This document shows, piece by piece, positions 35,651 to 43,471 of a stretch of DNA of 47,682 bases. How positions within the stretch are numbered: position 1 is the stretch's first letter; each line of letters starts with the position of its first letter. Origin of the DNA: an uncultured Collinsella sp. Lineage in GTDB: Bacteria; Actinomycetota; Coriobacteriia; Coriobacteriales; Coriobacteriaceae. The position numbers and the translations under genes were made by a program. The stretch lies in contig URZJ01000001.1 in NCBI GenBank assembly GCA_900552395.1, positions 1-47,682 on the forward strand. The letters are read 5' to 3'. Under the pieces are notes generated by a model that saw only the letters and a program-made list of their open reading frames with translations, ran no database searches and was not told the DNA's origin.

Positions 35651-35851
35651 CTAATGAATACCGCGACCCAAGTCTTCGGCGATTTTGTCCACGCCCTTAA
35701 GTGCGGCGCACGTCTTTTTGTTGGAGCAATGCCCCGTGCAAACGCCACCCTGAGCGCAGTCGGCGCAGGTGCCCTTGCGGTAGATGCGCACGCATACCGC
35801 GACAAACGCAATGCCGATAACAGCCAGTACAACAATATCGATAGGTGCCAT
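35651..35851 (-). CDS. FeoB-associated Cys-rich membrane protein
   Basis: This tiny protein of 66 residues has one membrane helix (about 5-23) and a cytoplasmic CADC...CTGHCSNKKTC cluster typical of the small FeoB-associated family. It probably helps FeoB in ferrous iron uptake, perhaps as a metal chaperone. GAGGAGG lies seven bases before the ATG. It is separated from feoB by a terminator and a family C repeat, so it may be transcribed apart. Confidence 0.88.
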   Translation of the reverse strand: MAPIDIVVLAVIGIAFVAVCVRIYRKGTCADCAQGGVCTGHCSNKKTCAALKGVDKIAEDLGRGIH

Positions 35852-35902
35852 AGCAAGCCTCCTCTAGTTAACCACCACTTACTTTACCCCATCTTTCACC
35901 TG

Positions 35903-35927
35903 CCAAAAAGGGACAGGTTTATTTTGG
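35903..35927. repeat. Small REP-like hairpin with GGGACAGG
   Basis: CCAAAA and TTTTGG flank AGGGACAGGTTTA. The GGGACAGG core echoes the family B loop on the other strand. It lies between feoB and the Cys-rich gene. Confidence 0.45.
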
Positions 35928-35960
35928 TCGGTTTTATCTGCGGAAACGCCACATCTCAGC

Positions 35961-36016
35961 TTTTGGTGCATGGGGGTCAGGTTACTTTGCACCAACCCTT
36001 CCCCCTTGCACCAAAA
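35961..36016. repeat. Intergenic repeat, family C copy 2
   Basis: Outer 16-base arms TTTTGGTGCATGGGGG and CCCCCTTGCACCAAAA match at 15 of 16 positions and enclose GTCAGGTTACTTTGCACCAA, the core shared in inverted orientation with 33559-33580. It sits just past the feoB terminator. Confidence 0.75.
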
Positions 36017-36045
36017 AGCCCGGGGGTCGCTGGGACACCCGGGCT
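36013..36045 (-). terminator. Rho-independent terminator of feoB
   Basis: AGCCCGGG and CCCGGGCT arms; on the minus strand the stem is followed by five Ts (36013-36017). It lies 30 bases beyond the feoB stop. Confidence 0.75.
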
Positions 36046-36074
36046 CGTGGAAAGGGGCTAATCCTTATTCGGAC

Positions 36075-38405
36075 TTAAGCGGAAACTGCGGCGGAAGCAG
36101 TGTTGGTCTCGTCCTCGTCGGTCCATGCGTGTTTGGGCATGGGACGGAAGATCTGGAAGAGCATCGCAACCAGCAGCACGATGGCCACAACCGTCCAGAT
36201 ACCAAACTGCCCAAGAACAAGCAGGTTATAGAACTGGTTGATGAACAGGCCGATGACCCAAGCAAAGGCACACTCGTAGCCGATGGCAATCGCGGTCCAC
36301 TTACCGGAGTTCATCTGGTTACGGATGGTGCCGATAGCGGCAAAGCACGGAGCGCACAGCAGGTTGAAGGCACCAAAGGCGACGCAAGCGCCCATGGTCG
36401 GGAACATAGCCGCAAACGCGGTCCACAGGCTCGGGTCGGTCTCGCCGGCGTCGGCGACAGAGAGCAGCGAGCCGGCGGTGGCGACAACGTTCTCCTTGGC
36501 GACGAGGCCAGAGACGGTCAGCGCGGTTGCCTGCCAGGTGCTAAAGCCGAGCGGGGCGAAGATCCAAGCGACCAGGTTGCCGAACATGGCAAGCACGGAG
36601 TAATCCATGAACTCCTCGGGGATGCCCTCCATGGAAGGCAGGTAGCCAAAGGCGCCGTTGTAGCTACCAAAGTTGGAGAGGAACCAAACGACGACGGTGG
36701 ACGCAAAGATGACCGTGCCGGCCTTCTTGATAAAGGCGAAGCAGCGCTCCCACACGTGCAGCGCCCAAGAGCGGATCGCCGGGAAGTGGTAGGCAGGAAG
36801 CTCCATAACAAACGGCGTCGGGCGGCCGGCGAAGAGCTTGGTCTTCTTGAGCATGAGGCCCGAGGCAATGACGGCAAAGACGCCCAGGAAGTAGAAGAGC
36901 GGGCTGATCCACGCAGCGGTGGTAGAAGAGTCGCCAATGATGGAACCCATGAGCAGGGCGATGATCGGCAGCTTGGCGCCGCAGGGGATGAACGTGGTGG
37001 TCATGACCGTCATGCGGCGGTCCTTCTCGTTCTCGATGGTCTTGGTGGCCATGACGCCGGGGACGCCGCAGCCCGAGGACACGAGCATCGGGATGAACGA
37101 CTTACCGGACAGGCCAAAGCGGCGGAACACGCGGTCCATGATGAAGGCGACGCGGGCCATGTAACCGCAGTCCTCCAAGAAAGACAGCATCACAAAAAGC
37201 AGGAACATCTGCGGCACAAAGCCAAAGATGGCGCCCAGGCCGCCGACGATACCATCGCAGACCAGCGAATCGACCAGGCCACCGTCCTCGGTGCCGCCCG
37301 CCACGAGGGCGTCGTGCACCACGGTGGTGATACCCGGGACATAGGGGCCGTACTCCGCCGGGTCAATCGAATCGGCAGCGTCCTCACCCACAGCCTCGAC
37401 AGCCGCATCATACGCATCGCGACCCTGACCGAGCACGTACCAACCGTCGGTGCCGAAGAGCTGGTCGTTGGTGAAGTCGGTCACCGTGCCGCCCAGGGTA
37501 GAAACGGCGATGTAGTACACGCAGAACATGATGACCACAAAGATCGGCAGGCCCAGGATACGGTTGGTAACCACGCGGTCGATCTTCTCGGAGGTGCTCA
37601 TCTTGGCAGGAGCCTTGGTCATGCACTCGTCGATAATGTGGGCAATCACGCCATAGCGCTCGCCGGTGTTGATGGACTCGGCGTCGTCGTCGCAATCCTG
37701 CTCGCACTGGGCGACCAGCTGCTCAACGCGAGCGGCCTTCTCCTTGGTGAGGTTGATGAGCTTGCAGGCGTCCGCGTCGCGCTCAAACAGCTTGACAGCG
37801 TAGTAGCGACGCTTGTTGGCGGGAACGCTCGCCGGCAGGTTGTTCTCGATGTGGTCCAGAACGTCCTCGATAGAGGAATCGAACTTGTGCTCCGGCACCT
37901 GGCCCTTGGAAGCAGCGGACTTCTTAACCTGCTCGAAAAGCTCCTTGATGCCCTTGTTCTTAAGGGCCGAGATCATCATGACCGGGCAACCGAGCTTCTT
38001 GGACAGCTTGTCGGTGTCGATCTTGTCGCCGTTCTTCTCGACCAAGTCGGCCATGTTGAGGGCGACGACCACGGGCAGGCCGGTCTCGATAACCTGAAGC
38101 GCCAGGTACAGGTTGCGCTCGAGGTTGGTGGCATCGACCACCTGGACGACGACATCGGGCTCGCCGCTCATGAGGTAATCGCGCGAGCACTGCTCCTCGG
38201 GGCTGTAGGGGGAAAGCGAGTAGATGCCGGGGAGGTCCGTAATCGTGACGTTCTTGTCACTCAGGAGCTTGGCTTCCTTTTTCTCAACCGTGACGCCGGG
38301 CCAGTTGCCAACGTAGCCGTTGGCGCCGGTGATCAGGTTGAAAAGCGTGGTCTTGCCGCAGTTGGGGTTACCCGCCAGCGCGACATGGATCTGAGAATCC
38401 GCCAT
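36075..38405 (-). CDS. feoB: Ferrous iron transport protein B
   Basis: FeoB is the main ferrous iron importer of anaerobes, a membrane protein with a cytosolic G domain. The 776-residue protein carries G1 GNPNCGKTT (residues 12-20), G3 DLPGIYSL and G4 NMAD. A helical guanine-dissociation-inhibitor domain precedes two inverted gate repeats in about eight membrane helices, the first with SSGCGVPGVMA. Its start follows AAGGATTGA. It is preceded by two feoA genes and followed by a terminator. A DtxR-like inverted repeat at 38481-38500 in the 123-base gap before it suggests an extra iron-responsive switch. Confidence 0.96.
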   Translation of the reverse strand: MADSQIHVALAGNPNCGKTTLFNLITGANGYVGNWPGVTVEKKEAKLLSDKNVTITDLPGIYSLSPYSPEEQCSRDYLMSGEPDVVVQVVDATNLERNLYLALQVIETGLPVVVALNMADLVEKNGDKIDTDKLSKKLGCPVMMISALKNKGIKELFEQVKKSAASKGQVPEHKFDSSIEDVLDHIENNLPASVPANKRRYYAVKLFERDADACKLINLTKEKAARVEQLVAQCEQDCDDDAESINTGERYGVIAHIIDECMTKAPAKMSTSEKIDRVVTNRILGLPIFVVIMFCVYYIAVSTLGGTVTDFTNDQLFGTDGWYVLGQGRDAYDAAVEAVGEDAADSIDPAEYGPYVPGITTVVHDALVAGGTEDGGLVDSLVCDGIVGGLGAIFGFVPQMFLLFVMLSFLEDCGYMARVAFIMDRVFRRFGLSGKSFIPMLVSSGCGVPGVMATKTIENEKDRRMTVMTTTFIPCGAKLPIIALLMGSIIGDSSTTAAWISPLFYFLGVFAVIASGLMLKKTKLFAGRPTPFVMELPAYHFPAIRSWALHVWERCFAFIKKAGTVIFASTVVVWFLSNFGSYNGAFGYLPSMEGIPEEFMDYSVLAMFGNLVAWIFAPLGFSTWQATALTVSGLVAKENVVATAGSLLSVADAGETDPSLWTAFAAMFPTMGACVAFGAFNLLCAPCFAAIGTIRNQMNSGKWTAIAIGYECAFAWVIGLFINQFYNLLVLGQFGIWTVVAIVLLVAMLFQIFRPMPKHAWTDEDETNTASAAVSA

Positions 38406-38480
38406 TCAATCCTTCTTCCTTGTGTGCCCGCGCTGCTTTCTCCGCACGGGCTGGATAATGTGCTTCAACATTGCAAATTT

Positions 38481-38500
38481 AAGTTAGAAAAACCTAACTT
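38481..38500. promoter_or_regulatory. Inverted repeat upstream of feoB, DtxR/IdeR-like
   Basis: AAGTTAG-n6-CTAACTT lies between feoA and feoB. On the minus strand it reads AAGTTAGGTTTTTCTAACTT, close to the iron-regulator pattern TTAGGTTAGnCTAACCTAA in its half-sites. The match is imperfect and no regulator gene is present here. Confidence 0.5.
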
Positions 38501-38528
38501 TATCTGCATAAATAGTTGCCGCGGGCCC

Positions 38529-38750
38529 TTACTGGACCTCGACGACGGCAGCCTCCTCCTTGCGGATGGAAAGCTCGTAGCCGCGCACGTTGATCTCGAC
38601 CGGATCTCCGAGCGGTGCAACCTTAACGACCTTGAACGAAGTGCCCTTGATGAGGCCCAGGTCCATAAGGTGACGGCGAAGCGCGCCCTCGCCGTGAAGC
38701 TTGACGATGGTAGAGCTCTCGCCCACCTTAACGTCACCCAACGTCTTCAT
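38529..38750 (-). CDS. feoA: Ferrous iron transport protein A (second copy)
   Basis: FeoA is a small SH3-like cytosolic protein that modulates FeoB. The 73-residue chain has the family pattern LGDVKVGESSTIVKL, RRHLMDLGLIKGT and a closing AVVEV strand. GGGGGAAAAG precedes the ATG. It is the second of two tandem feoA genes; such pairs are common and may form different contacts with FeoB. Confidence 0.93.
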   Translation of the reverse strand: MKTLGDVKVGESSTIVKLHGEGALRRHLMDLGLIKGTSFKVVKVAPLGDPVEINVRGYELSIRKEEAAVVEVQ

Positions 38751-38789
38751 ATTCTTTTCCCCCTTTCAGCTTTTATGAAATGCTGCGAA

Positions 38790-39032
38790 CTAACCGACGG
38801 TCATGATGTGCATGGCGACCTTGGTATCGATACCAAAGCGTGCGCCCAGCACGGTGACGATGATATTGGCGCCACTCGAACTCACCACGTGAACCTCACT
38901 GCCCTCGACAAAGCCGAGGTCCTTGAGGTGGTGCTTCATGTCCTCATTGCCCTTTACACGAGACACGCGCACGGTTTCGCCCGCTTTCACCATCGAAAGC
39001 GGCATGGCCGGCATCTGCGGTCCGCAAGACAT
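38790..39032 (-). CDS. feoA: Ferrous iron transport protein A (first copy)
   Basis: This 80-residue FeoA opens the feo operon. A 12-residue N-terminal extension (MSCGPQMPAMPL) with a cysteine precedes the SH3-like fold (VRVSRVKGNEDMKHHLKDLGFVEGSEV, then GARFGIDTKVAMHIMTV). AGGAG lies eight bases before the ATG. The two FeoA proteins are clearly divergent, so this is not a recent duplication. Confidence 0.92.
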   Translation of the reverse strand: MSCGPQMPAMPLSMVKAGETVRVSRVKGNEDMKHHLKDLGFVEGSEVHVVSSSGANIIVTVLGARFGIDTKVAMHIMTVG

Positions 39033-39075
39033 GAGTGTGCTCCTAACGTCAGTTCGTCCTCAACATCGACGCAGC

Positions 39076-39129
39076 AAAAGTTAACCACGTCTATGTTCGC
39101 TACAGTAAACTAGCACGTGGTTAACTTTT
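39076..39129. promoter_or_regulatory. Inverted repeat in the feo operon promoter region
   Basis: Perfect 15-base arms AAAAGTTAACCACGT and complement, 24 bases apart, about 45-100 bases upstream of the first feoA. This fits a looped or paired operator for a metal regulator; the half-site GTTAA resembles GTTAG of the internal site at 38481-38500. Confidence 0.55.
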
Positions 39130-39180
39130 TGGAAAGGGTCCCCATTCAGTTTTCGGAAAAGTTTCCTATATGAAACAAAG

Positions 39181-39215
39181 AAGGCACCGCAAAGACTGTC
39201 TCTTTGCGGTGCCTT
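39181..39215 (-). terminator. Terminator of the HPr gene
   Basis: Perfect 14-base arms AAGGCACCGCAAAG and complement around seven bases. On the minus strand the stem is followed by CTTTGTTTC. It lies 53 bases beyond the HPr stop and separates it from the feo promoter. Confidence 0.8.
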
Positions 39216-39268
39216 GTCATACCAATTTATGCAACAGAGGGGGCTGCCCCTTTGCCACATTATTGCGG

Positions 39269-39517
39269 TTAAAGCGAGAGGTTTCTGATCGACGTGACGC
39301 AGGAGGCCTCATCCACGCCCGAAACGCGGAACACGATGTCTTCGCCACATTCGCCGTAGAGAGCCATGAGCCCCATCACATCGCGGCCGTCGGTATGGCG
39401 ATCGCCGATGCTGACCGATACGTTGCTACGATGCTTGGCAATAATGTCATAGAGCAGCGCAACCGGGCGGGCATGCAATCCCAACGGATCTTTAATCGTC
39501 TTTGTAAACTCGACCAT
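39269..39517 (-). CDS. HPr-like phosphocarrier with Asp at position 46
   Basis: HPr carries phosphate from PEP/enzyme I to sugar permeases of the PTS. The 82-residue protein has His15 exactly in place (GLHARP). At the regulatory site the usual Lys-Ser pair is replaced by Arg45-Asp46 (GRDVMGLMAL), so HPr kinase cannot phosphorylate it and the Asp mimics phosphoserine. The start at 39517 gives canonical numbering and follows GGGAGGGG; an in-frame ATG 45 bases upstream would add 15 residues. No other PTS gene is adjacent. It may be a regulatory paralogue or the main HPr. Confidence 0.9.
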   Translation of the reverse strand: MVEFTKTIKDPLGLHARPVALLYDIIAKHRSNVSVSIGDRHTDGRDVMGLMALYGECGEDIVFRVSGVDEASCVTSIRNLSL

Positions 39518-39647
39518 GTCCCCTCCCACGACGTCGCACATTCGGCCGGCAAACCCAGCCACGTGGTAGTTATTGTAGCGTTAGATGCTTGTCGAGACCC
39601 GCCAGAAGCTCAACTGGAAAGTGCGTCCCGTTATTTGGCTGGAGTCT

Positions 39648-39788
39648 GGGTCGCAGTTTCCCAAAGGGCCCTGTTTGGGAAACTGCGACCCACTCTGGAC
39701 GCAAATTCCGGGTCGCAGTTTCCGCTGAGCGGCCCTAGCGGAAAGCCCATCCCGCTCTGGGTGCAAATTCTGGGACGCAGTTTCCGCG
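39648..39788. repeat. Cluster of GGGTCGCAGTTTCC repeats and palindrome
   Basis: A perfect 18-base inverted repeat (GGGTCGCAGTTTCCCAAA, 39648-39665 with 39674-39691) is followed by two direct repeats of about 33 bases at 39694-39726 and 39755-39787, differing at only a few positions. TCCGCT/AGCGGA forms another small palindrome inside. It fills most of the 39518-39884 gap between aspS and the HPr gene; no gene was seen there. Confidence 0.8.
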
Positions 39789-39884
39789 ACGCCCAGTCAA
39801 CCTATGCCCTCGCAACGCCCGCGCATAAAAAACGAGGGAAGGCACACGTCCTTCCCTCGTTACAAGCAATATGTAGTCGCTTGC

Positions 39885-41672
39885 CTACATCAGGCGCAGG
39901 CTGACGTCCTTGAGCTGGGCGCCACTAACGGCACTCGGGGCGCCCGACATGAGATCGGAGCCGCTGGCCGTCTTGGGGAACGCCATGACATCGCGGATGG
40001 AGTCGGAGCCGGTGAGCAGCATGCACACACGGTCCAGGCCCAGGGCGAAGCCGCCCATCGGGGGCGCACCAAACTTGAGAGCCTCCATGAGGAAGCCGAA
40101 CTGCGACTCGGCGCGCTCCTCGGTAAAGCCCAGGAGCTTGAGCATGGACATCTGCATCTCGGCGTTGTGGATACGCATACCGCCGCCGCCGGCCTCAAAG
40201 CCGTCCATGACAAAGTCGTAGGTGCAGGAACCGGCTGCCAGCGGGTCGGCCTCAATCTTGGCGATGTCGGTCTCGGTCGGCAGGGTAAAGGGCTGGTGCT
40301 CGGCAGCATAGGCCTTGCGATCCTCGTCCCAGTGGAACAGCGGGAAGTTGACGACCCACAGGAAGTCGTGGCCCTCGCGCTTGATCTCGAGCGCGTTAGC
40401 CATGTGGGAACGCATGCCGCCCAGGATCTCGTCGGAGAGCAGGCGCGGGCCGGCGGCGAACATCACAAGGTCGCCGGGCTCGACGTCCATGCGCTCGCGC
40501 AGAGCAGCCATCTCCTCGTCCGAGAAGAACTTGACGATGGGGCTGTTGATGGAGCCGTCCTCGCGGAAAGCGATCCAGGCCAGGCCCTTGGCGCCAAACG
40601 TGGAGGCCACGCCGGCGAGCTTATCGATCTTGGCACGCGCCCAGGCACCGGCACCCTTGGCGTTGATAGCCTTGACGACAGAGCCCTCCTCGTTTGCGGC
40701 AGTCGCAAAGACCTTGAACTTGGAGTTGGCGAAGATGTCGGTCAGGTCGACCAAGTGCATGCCATAGCGGGTATCGGGCTTGTCGGAGCCATAGGTGTCC
40801 ATGGCCTCCCAGTAGTTCATGCGACGCAGCGGCGTGGGCATCTCGACACCCATGCGGCCGAAGGCATCGGCCAGGACCTCTTCGAGCGCGCTCATGACGT
40901 CATTCTGGTCCACGAAGGACATCTCGATATCGACCTGGGTGAACTCGGGCTGACGGTCGGCACGCAGGTCCTCGTCGCGGAAGCACTTGGCAACCTGATA
41001 GTAGCGCTCGACGCCACCGACCATGAGCAGCTGCTTCAGAAGCTGCGGGGACTGCGGCAGGGCGTAGAAGTTGCCCGGCTGAATACGGCTGGGAACGATG
41101 AAGTCGCGAGCGCCCTCGGGCGTGGACTTGAACAGGGAGGGCGTCTCGACCTCCATGAACTCACGGTTGTGCAGCGCCTCGCGAATGGCAAAGGTAAAGT
41201 CGGAGCGCAGCTTGAGGTTGGCCATCATCTCGGGACGACGAAGGTCCAGATAGCGATAGCGCAGACGGGTGTCCTCGCTGGTCTCGATGCCGTCCTCGAT
41301 CTGGAACGGCGGGGTGACGGACGTGTTGAGCACCTCGGCGTGGTCGGTCAGGACCTCGATCTCGCCGGTCGCGAGCTTGGTGTTGGTGGTCTCCTCGCCA
41401 CGGGAGCGCACGACGCCGTGGATCTTGATGGGCCACTCGGGACGCATGGTCTCGGCGATCTTAAAGGCGTCGCCGTCGGAGTGCTCGGGGTCGAAGGTGA
41501 GCTGCGTGATGCCCTCGCGGTCACGAAGGTCGCAGAAGATAAGGCCGCCGTGGTCGCGGCGACGGCTCACCCAACCGGTGAGGGTGACCTCTTCGCCCAC
41601 GTTCTCGCGGCGAAGCTCACCGCAAGTACGGGTGTGCATGGAATGCTCGTCGATGGGACGGGTCTGGCTCAT
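39885..41672 (-). CDS. aspS: Aspartyl-tRNA synthetase, bacterial type
   Basis: AspRS charges tRNA(Asp). The 595-residue enzyme has an N-terminal anticodon-binding OB fold (VTLTGWVSRRRDHGGLIFCDLRD) and class II motif 2 around CFRDEDLRADRQPEFTQVD. The large bacterial GAD insertion lies near residues 300-415, and motif 3 reads FALGLDRVCMLLTG. AAAGGAGG is placed well before the ATG. With GatCAB present in the window, a nondiscriminating enzyme that also charges tRNA(Asn) is possible, but specificity cannot be judged from this alone. It is a single gene, divergent from serB. Confidence 0.97.
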   Translation of the reverse strand: MSQTRPIDEHSMHTRTCGELRRENVGEEVTLTGWVSRRRDHGGLIFCDLRDREGITQLTFDPEHSDGDAFKIAETMRPEWPIKIHGVVRSRGEETTNTKLATGEIEVLTDHAEVLNTSVTPPFQIEDGIETSEDTRLRYRYLDLRRPEMMANLKLRSDFTFAIREALHNREFMEVETPSLFKSTPEGARDFIVPSRIQPGNFYALPQSPQLLKQLLMVGGVERYYQVAKCFRDEDLRADRQPEFTQVDIEMSFVDQNDVMSALEEVLADAFGRMGVEMPTPLRRMNYWEAMDTYGSDKPDTRYGMHLVDLTDIFANSKFKVFATAANEEGSVVKAINAKGAGAWARAKIDKLAGVASTFGAKGLAWIAFREDGSINSPIVKFFSDEEMAALRERMDVEPGDLVMFAAGPRLLSDEILGGMRSHMANALEIKREGHDFLWVVNFPLFHWDEDRKAYAAEHQPFTLPTETDIAKIEADPLAAGSCTYDFVMDGFEAGGGGMRIHNAEMQMSMLKLLGFTEERAESQFGFLMEALKFGAPPMGGFALGLDRVCMLLTGSDSIRDVMAFPKTASGSDLMSGAPSAVSGAQLKDVSLRLM

Positions 41673-41928
41673 ACCAGTGATCCTCCTTTATGGATCTGTG
41701 CCGCCCCGTGTCGTTCCGGGCGGCGTCGTACAGATTTACCCGGCCTGCGTAAACCGCGCAGCCAGACATGGCGTTCTATGTTATCGCACCTGCGTCGATG
41801 TGCCGCGAAAAAGTAGCTCCTGCCCAAAGACTTGACGGAGACGAAACAATTGACGCACCGTGGCCGTCGCCGACGCGCGCCACGTGCGACAATGTGCCCC
41901 AATACAACTGCACTCGGAAAGGCCCGCC

Positions 41929-42564
41929 ATGACTGCACGCCTCATCGTTATGGATATCGACTCCACGCTCATCAACCAGGAGGTCATCGACCTGTTGGGC
42001 GAGGAAGCCGGCGTGGGCGAGCAAGTTGCACAAATCACCGAACGCGCCATGCGCGGCGAGCTCGACTTTAAGCAGGCGCTCGAGGAGCGCGTGGGGCTGC
42101 TTGCCGGCTTGGACAAGAGTGTGTTCGAGCGCACCTTTGAGCGCGTGACGTTTACCCCCGGCGCGCTGGAGCTTGTGCGCTCGGCACACAGCAAGGGCTG
42201 GAAGGTCGGCGTGGTAAGCGGCGGCTTTCACGAGGTCGCCGATAAGATCGTGGCCGCCGCGGGCATCGATTTTTGCCTGGCCAACCGCCTGGAAGTCATG
42301 GACAGCAAGCTCACCGGCAAGCTGGCGGCAGACATTGTAACCAAGGAGTCCAAGCTCATCCAGCTGCTAGATTGGGCAGTTGAGTGCGGCGTCGATATGG
42401 CCCACACCGTCGCAATCGGCGACGGCGCCAACGACATCCCCATGATTCAGGCCGCGGGCACGGGCATCGCGTTTTGCGCCAAGCCCAAGACGCGCGAGGC
42501 CGCCCCGTTTGCCATCGACGAGCGCAACCTGATGCTCGCCATGGACATCATCCTGCGCGACTAG
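41929..42564 (+). CDS. serB: Phosphoserine phosphatase (HAD family)
   Basis: SerB removes phosphate from phosphoserine in the last step of serine synthesis. The 211-residue protein has HAD motif I MDIDSTLI with Asp9 and Asp11, motif II VVSGGF, a conserved Lys in KESKLIQLLD, and motif IV GDGANDIPMI. These match SerB closely, including AVGDGAND-type text. The start at 41929 follows GGAAAGG. It is a single gene; an inverted repeat separates it from larB. Confidence 0.88.
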   Translation: MTARLIVMDIDSTLINQEVIDLLGEEAGVGEQVAQITERAMRGELDFKQALEERVGLLAGLDKSVFERTFERVTFTPGALELVRSAHSKGWKVGVVSGGFHEVADKIVAAAGIDFCLANRLEVMDSKLTGKLAADIVTKESKLIQLLDWAVECGVDMAHTVAIGDGANDIPMIQAAGTGIAFCAKPKTREAAPFAIDERNLMLAMDIILRD

Positions 42565-42600
42565 TCGATCCGTCTAACAATTGAATCAGTCTGTCCTATA

Positions 42601-42634
42601 GTTTCCGAACAATTTTGTCTTAGTGTTCGGAAAC
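42601..42634. promoter_or_regulatory. Inverted repeat upstream of larB
   Basis: Perfect 11-base arms GTTTCCGAACA and TGTTCGGAAAC, 12 bases apart, lie 45-78 bases upstream of larB and just before a TAGACT hexamer. A lactate- or nickel-responsive operator is plausible; the downstream TetR-type protein is a candidate ligand. The same motif was not seen before larA. Confidence 0.55.
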
Positions 42635-42678
42635 ATACCCTTTGAGTGCTAGACTTTGCGCCGTCGAAGGGAACATAT

Positions 42679-43461
42679 ATGGATAAGCGAGATCTTGAGC
42701 AATTGCTGAGCGATGTTGCCGGCGGAGCAGTCACCCCTGCCGACGCCCTCACGCGCATCCAAACGGCTCCGACCGCCGATTTGGGCTTTGCGCAGCTCGA
42801 TCTTTCGCGCGGGGTGCGCCAGGGGGCCGGCGAGGTTGTCTACGGGGCCGGTAAAACCGCCGATCAGATTGCCGCCATTATCGAAGCACTGCGCGATGCC
42901 GGCCAGGAGCGCATCCTGGTCACGCGCCTGGATGCCGAAAAAGCCGCGCGCACCGCTGAGCTTCTTGGCAACGGCATCGACCTGGGATATGTCCCGGACG
43001 CACAGCTCGCCCTCGTGGGCGGCAAGCCCTCCCCCACCGGCAACGGACGCATCGTCGTCGCCTGCGCCGGCACGAGCGACCTGCCCGTCGCCGAAGAAGC
43101 CGCGTTGACGGCCGAGTTCTATGGCAACGAGGTCGACCGCCTCTACGACGTGGGTGTCGCTGGCCTGCACCGTCTGCTCGCGCATGCCGAGGAACTTGCC
43201 CAGGCACAGGTGGTCATCGCCATTGCCGGCATGGAGGGCGCACTGGCGAGCGTTGTCGGCGGCCTGGTAAGCTGTCCGGTCATAGCCGTTCCCACCAGCG
43301 TGGGTTACGGCGCGAGCTTTGGTGGCGTAGCCGCGCTGCTCGCCATGCTCAACTCCTGCGCCAGCGGCGTTTCGGTCGTCAACATCGACAACGGCTTTGG
43401 TGCCGCCTACCAGGCAAGTCTTATCAATCATCTGAGCGCCGGCACGCCCTGCGCCCGTTAA
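42679..43461 (+). CDS. larB: Pyridinium-3,5-biscarboxylic acid mononucleotide synthase
   Basis: LarB carboxylates and hydrolyses nicotinic acid adenine dinucleotide, the first step in making the nickel-pincer cofactor of lactate racemase. The 260-residue protein has a variable N-terminus and a PurE-like C-terminal half (ILVTRLDAEKA, VVACAGTSDLPVAEEAA, VVIAIAGMEGALASVVGGL, PTSVGYGASFGG). The start at 42679 follows GAAGGGAA. It is followed ten bases later by larC and then tetR on the same strand, an evident operon. Confidence 0.94.
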   Translation: MDKRDLEQLLSDVAGGAVTPADALTRIQTAPTADLGFAQLDLSRGVRQGAGEVVYGAGKTADQIAAIIEALRDAGQERILVTRLDAEKAARTAELLGNGIDLGYVPDAQLALVGGKPSPTGNGRIVVACAGTSDLPVAEEAALTAEFYGNEVDRLYDVGVAGLHRLLAHAEELAQAQVVIAIAGMEGALASVVGGLVSCPVIAVPTSVGYGASFGGVAALLAMLNSCASGVSVVNIDNGFGAAYQASLINHLSAGTPCAR

Positions 43462-43471
43462 GGAGCATTCC

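Noticed and set aside
35970..39113. Very long open frame (over 1000 codons) on plus across feoB and both feoA genes
   Set aside because: It is antisense to well-recognised genes, low in complexity (His, Asp, Gly, Arg rich) and matches no family; long antisense frames are expected in GC-rich DNA.
41673..41820. Possible T-box or other riboswitch in the aspS leader
   Set aside because: A GC-rich hairpin is present, but the conserved T-box sequence (AGGGTGGnACCGCG) is not, and the hairpin lacks a T-run.
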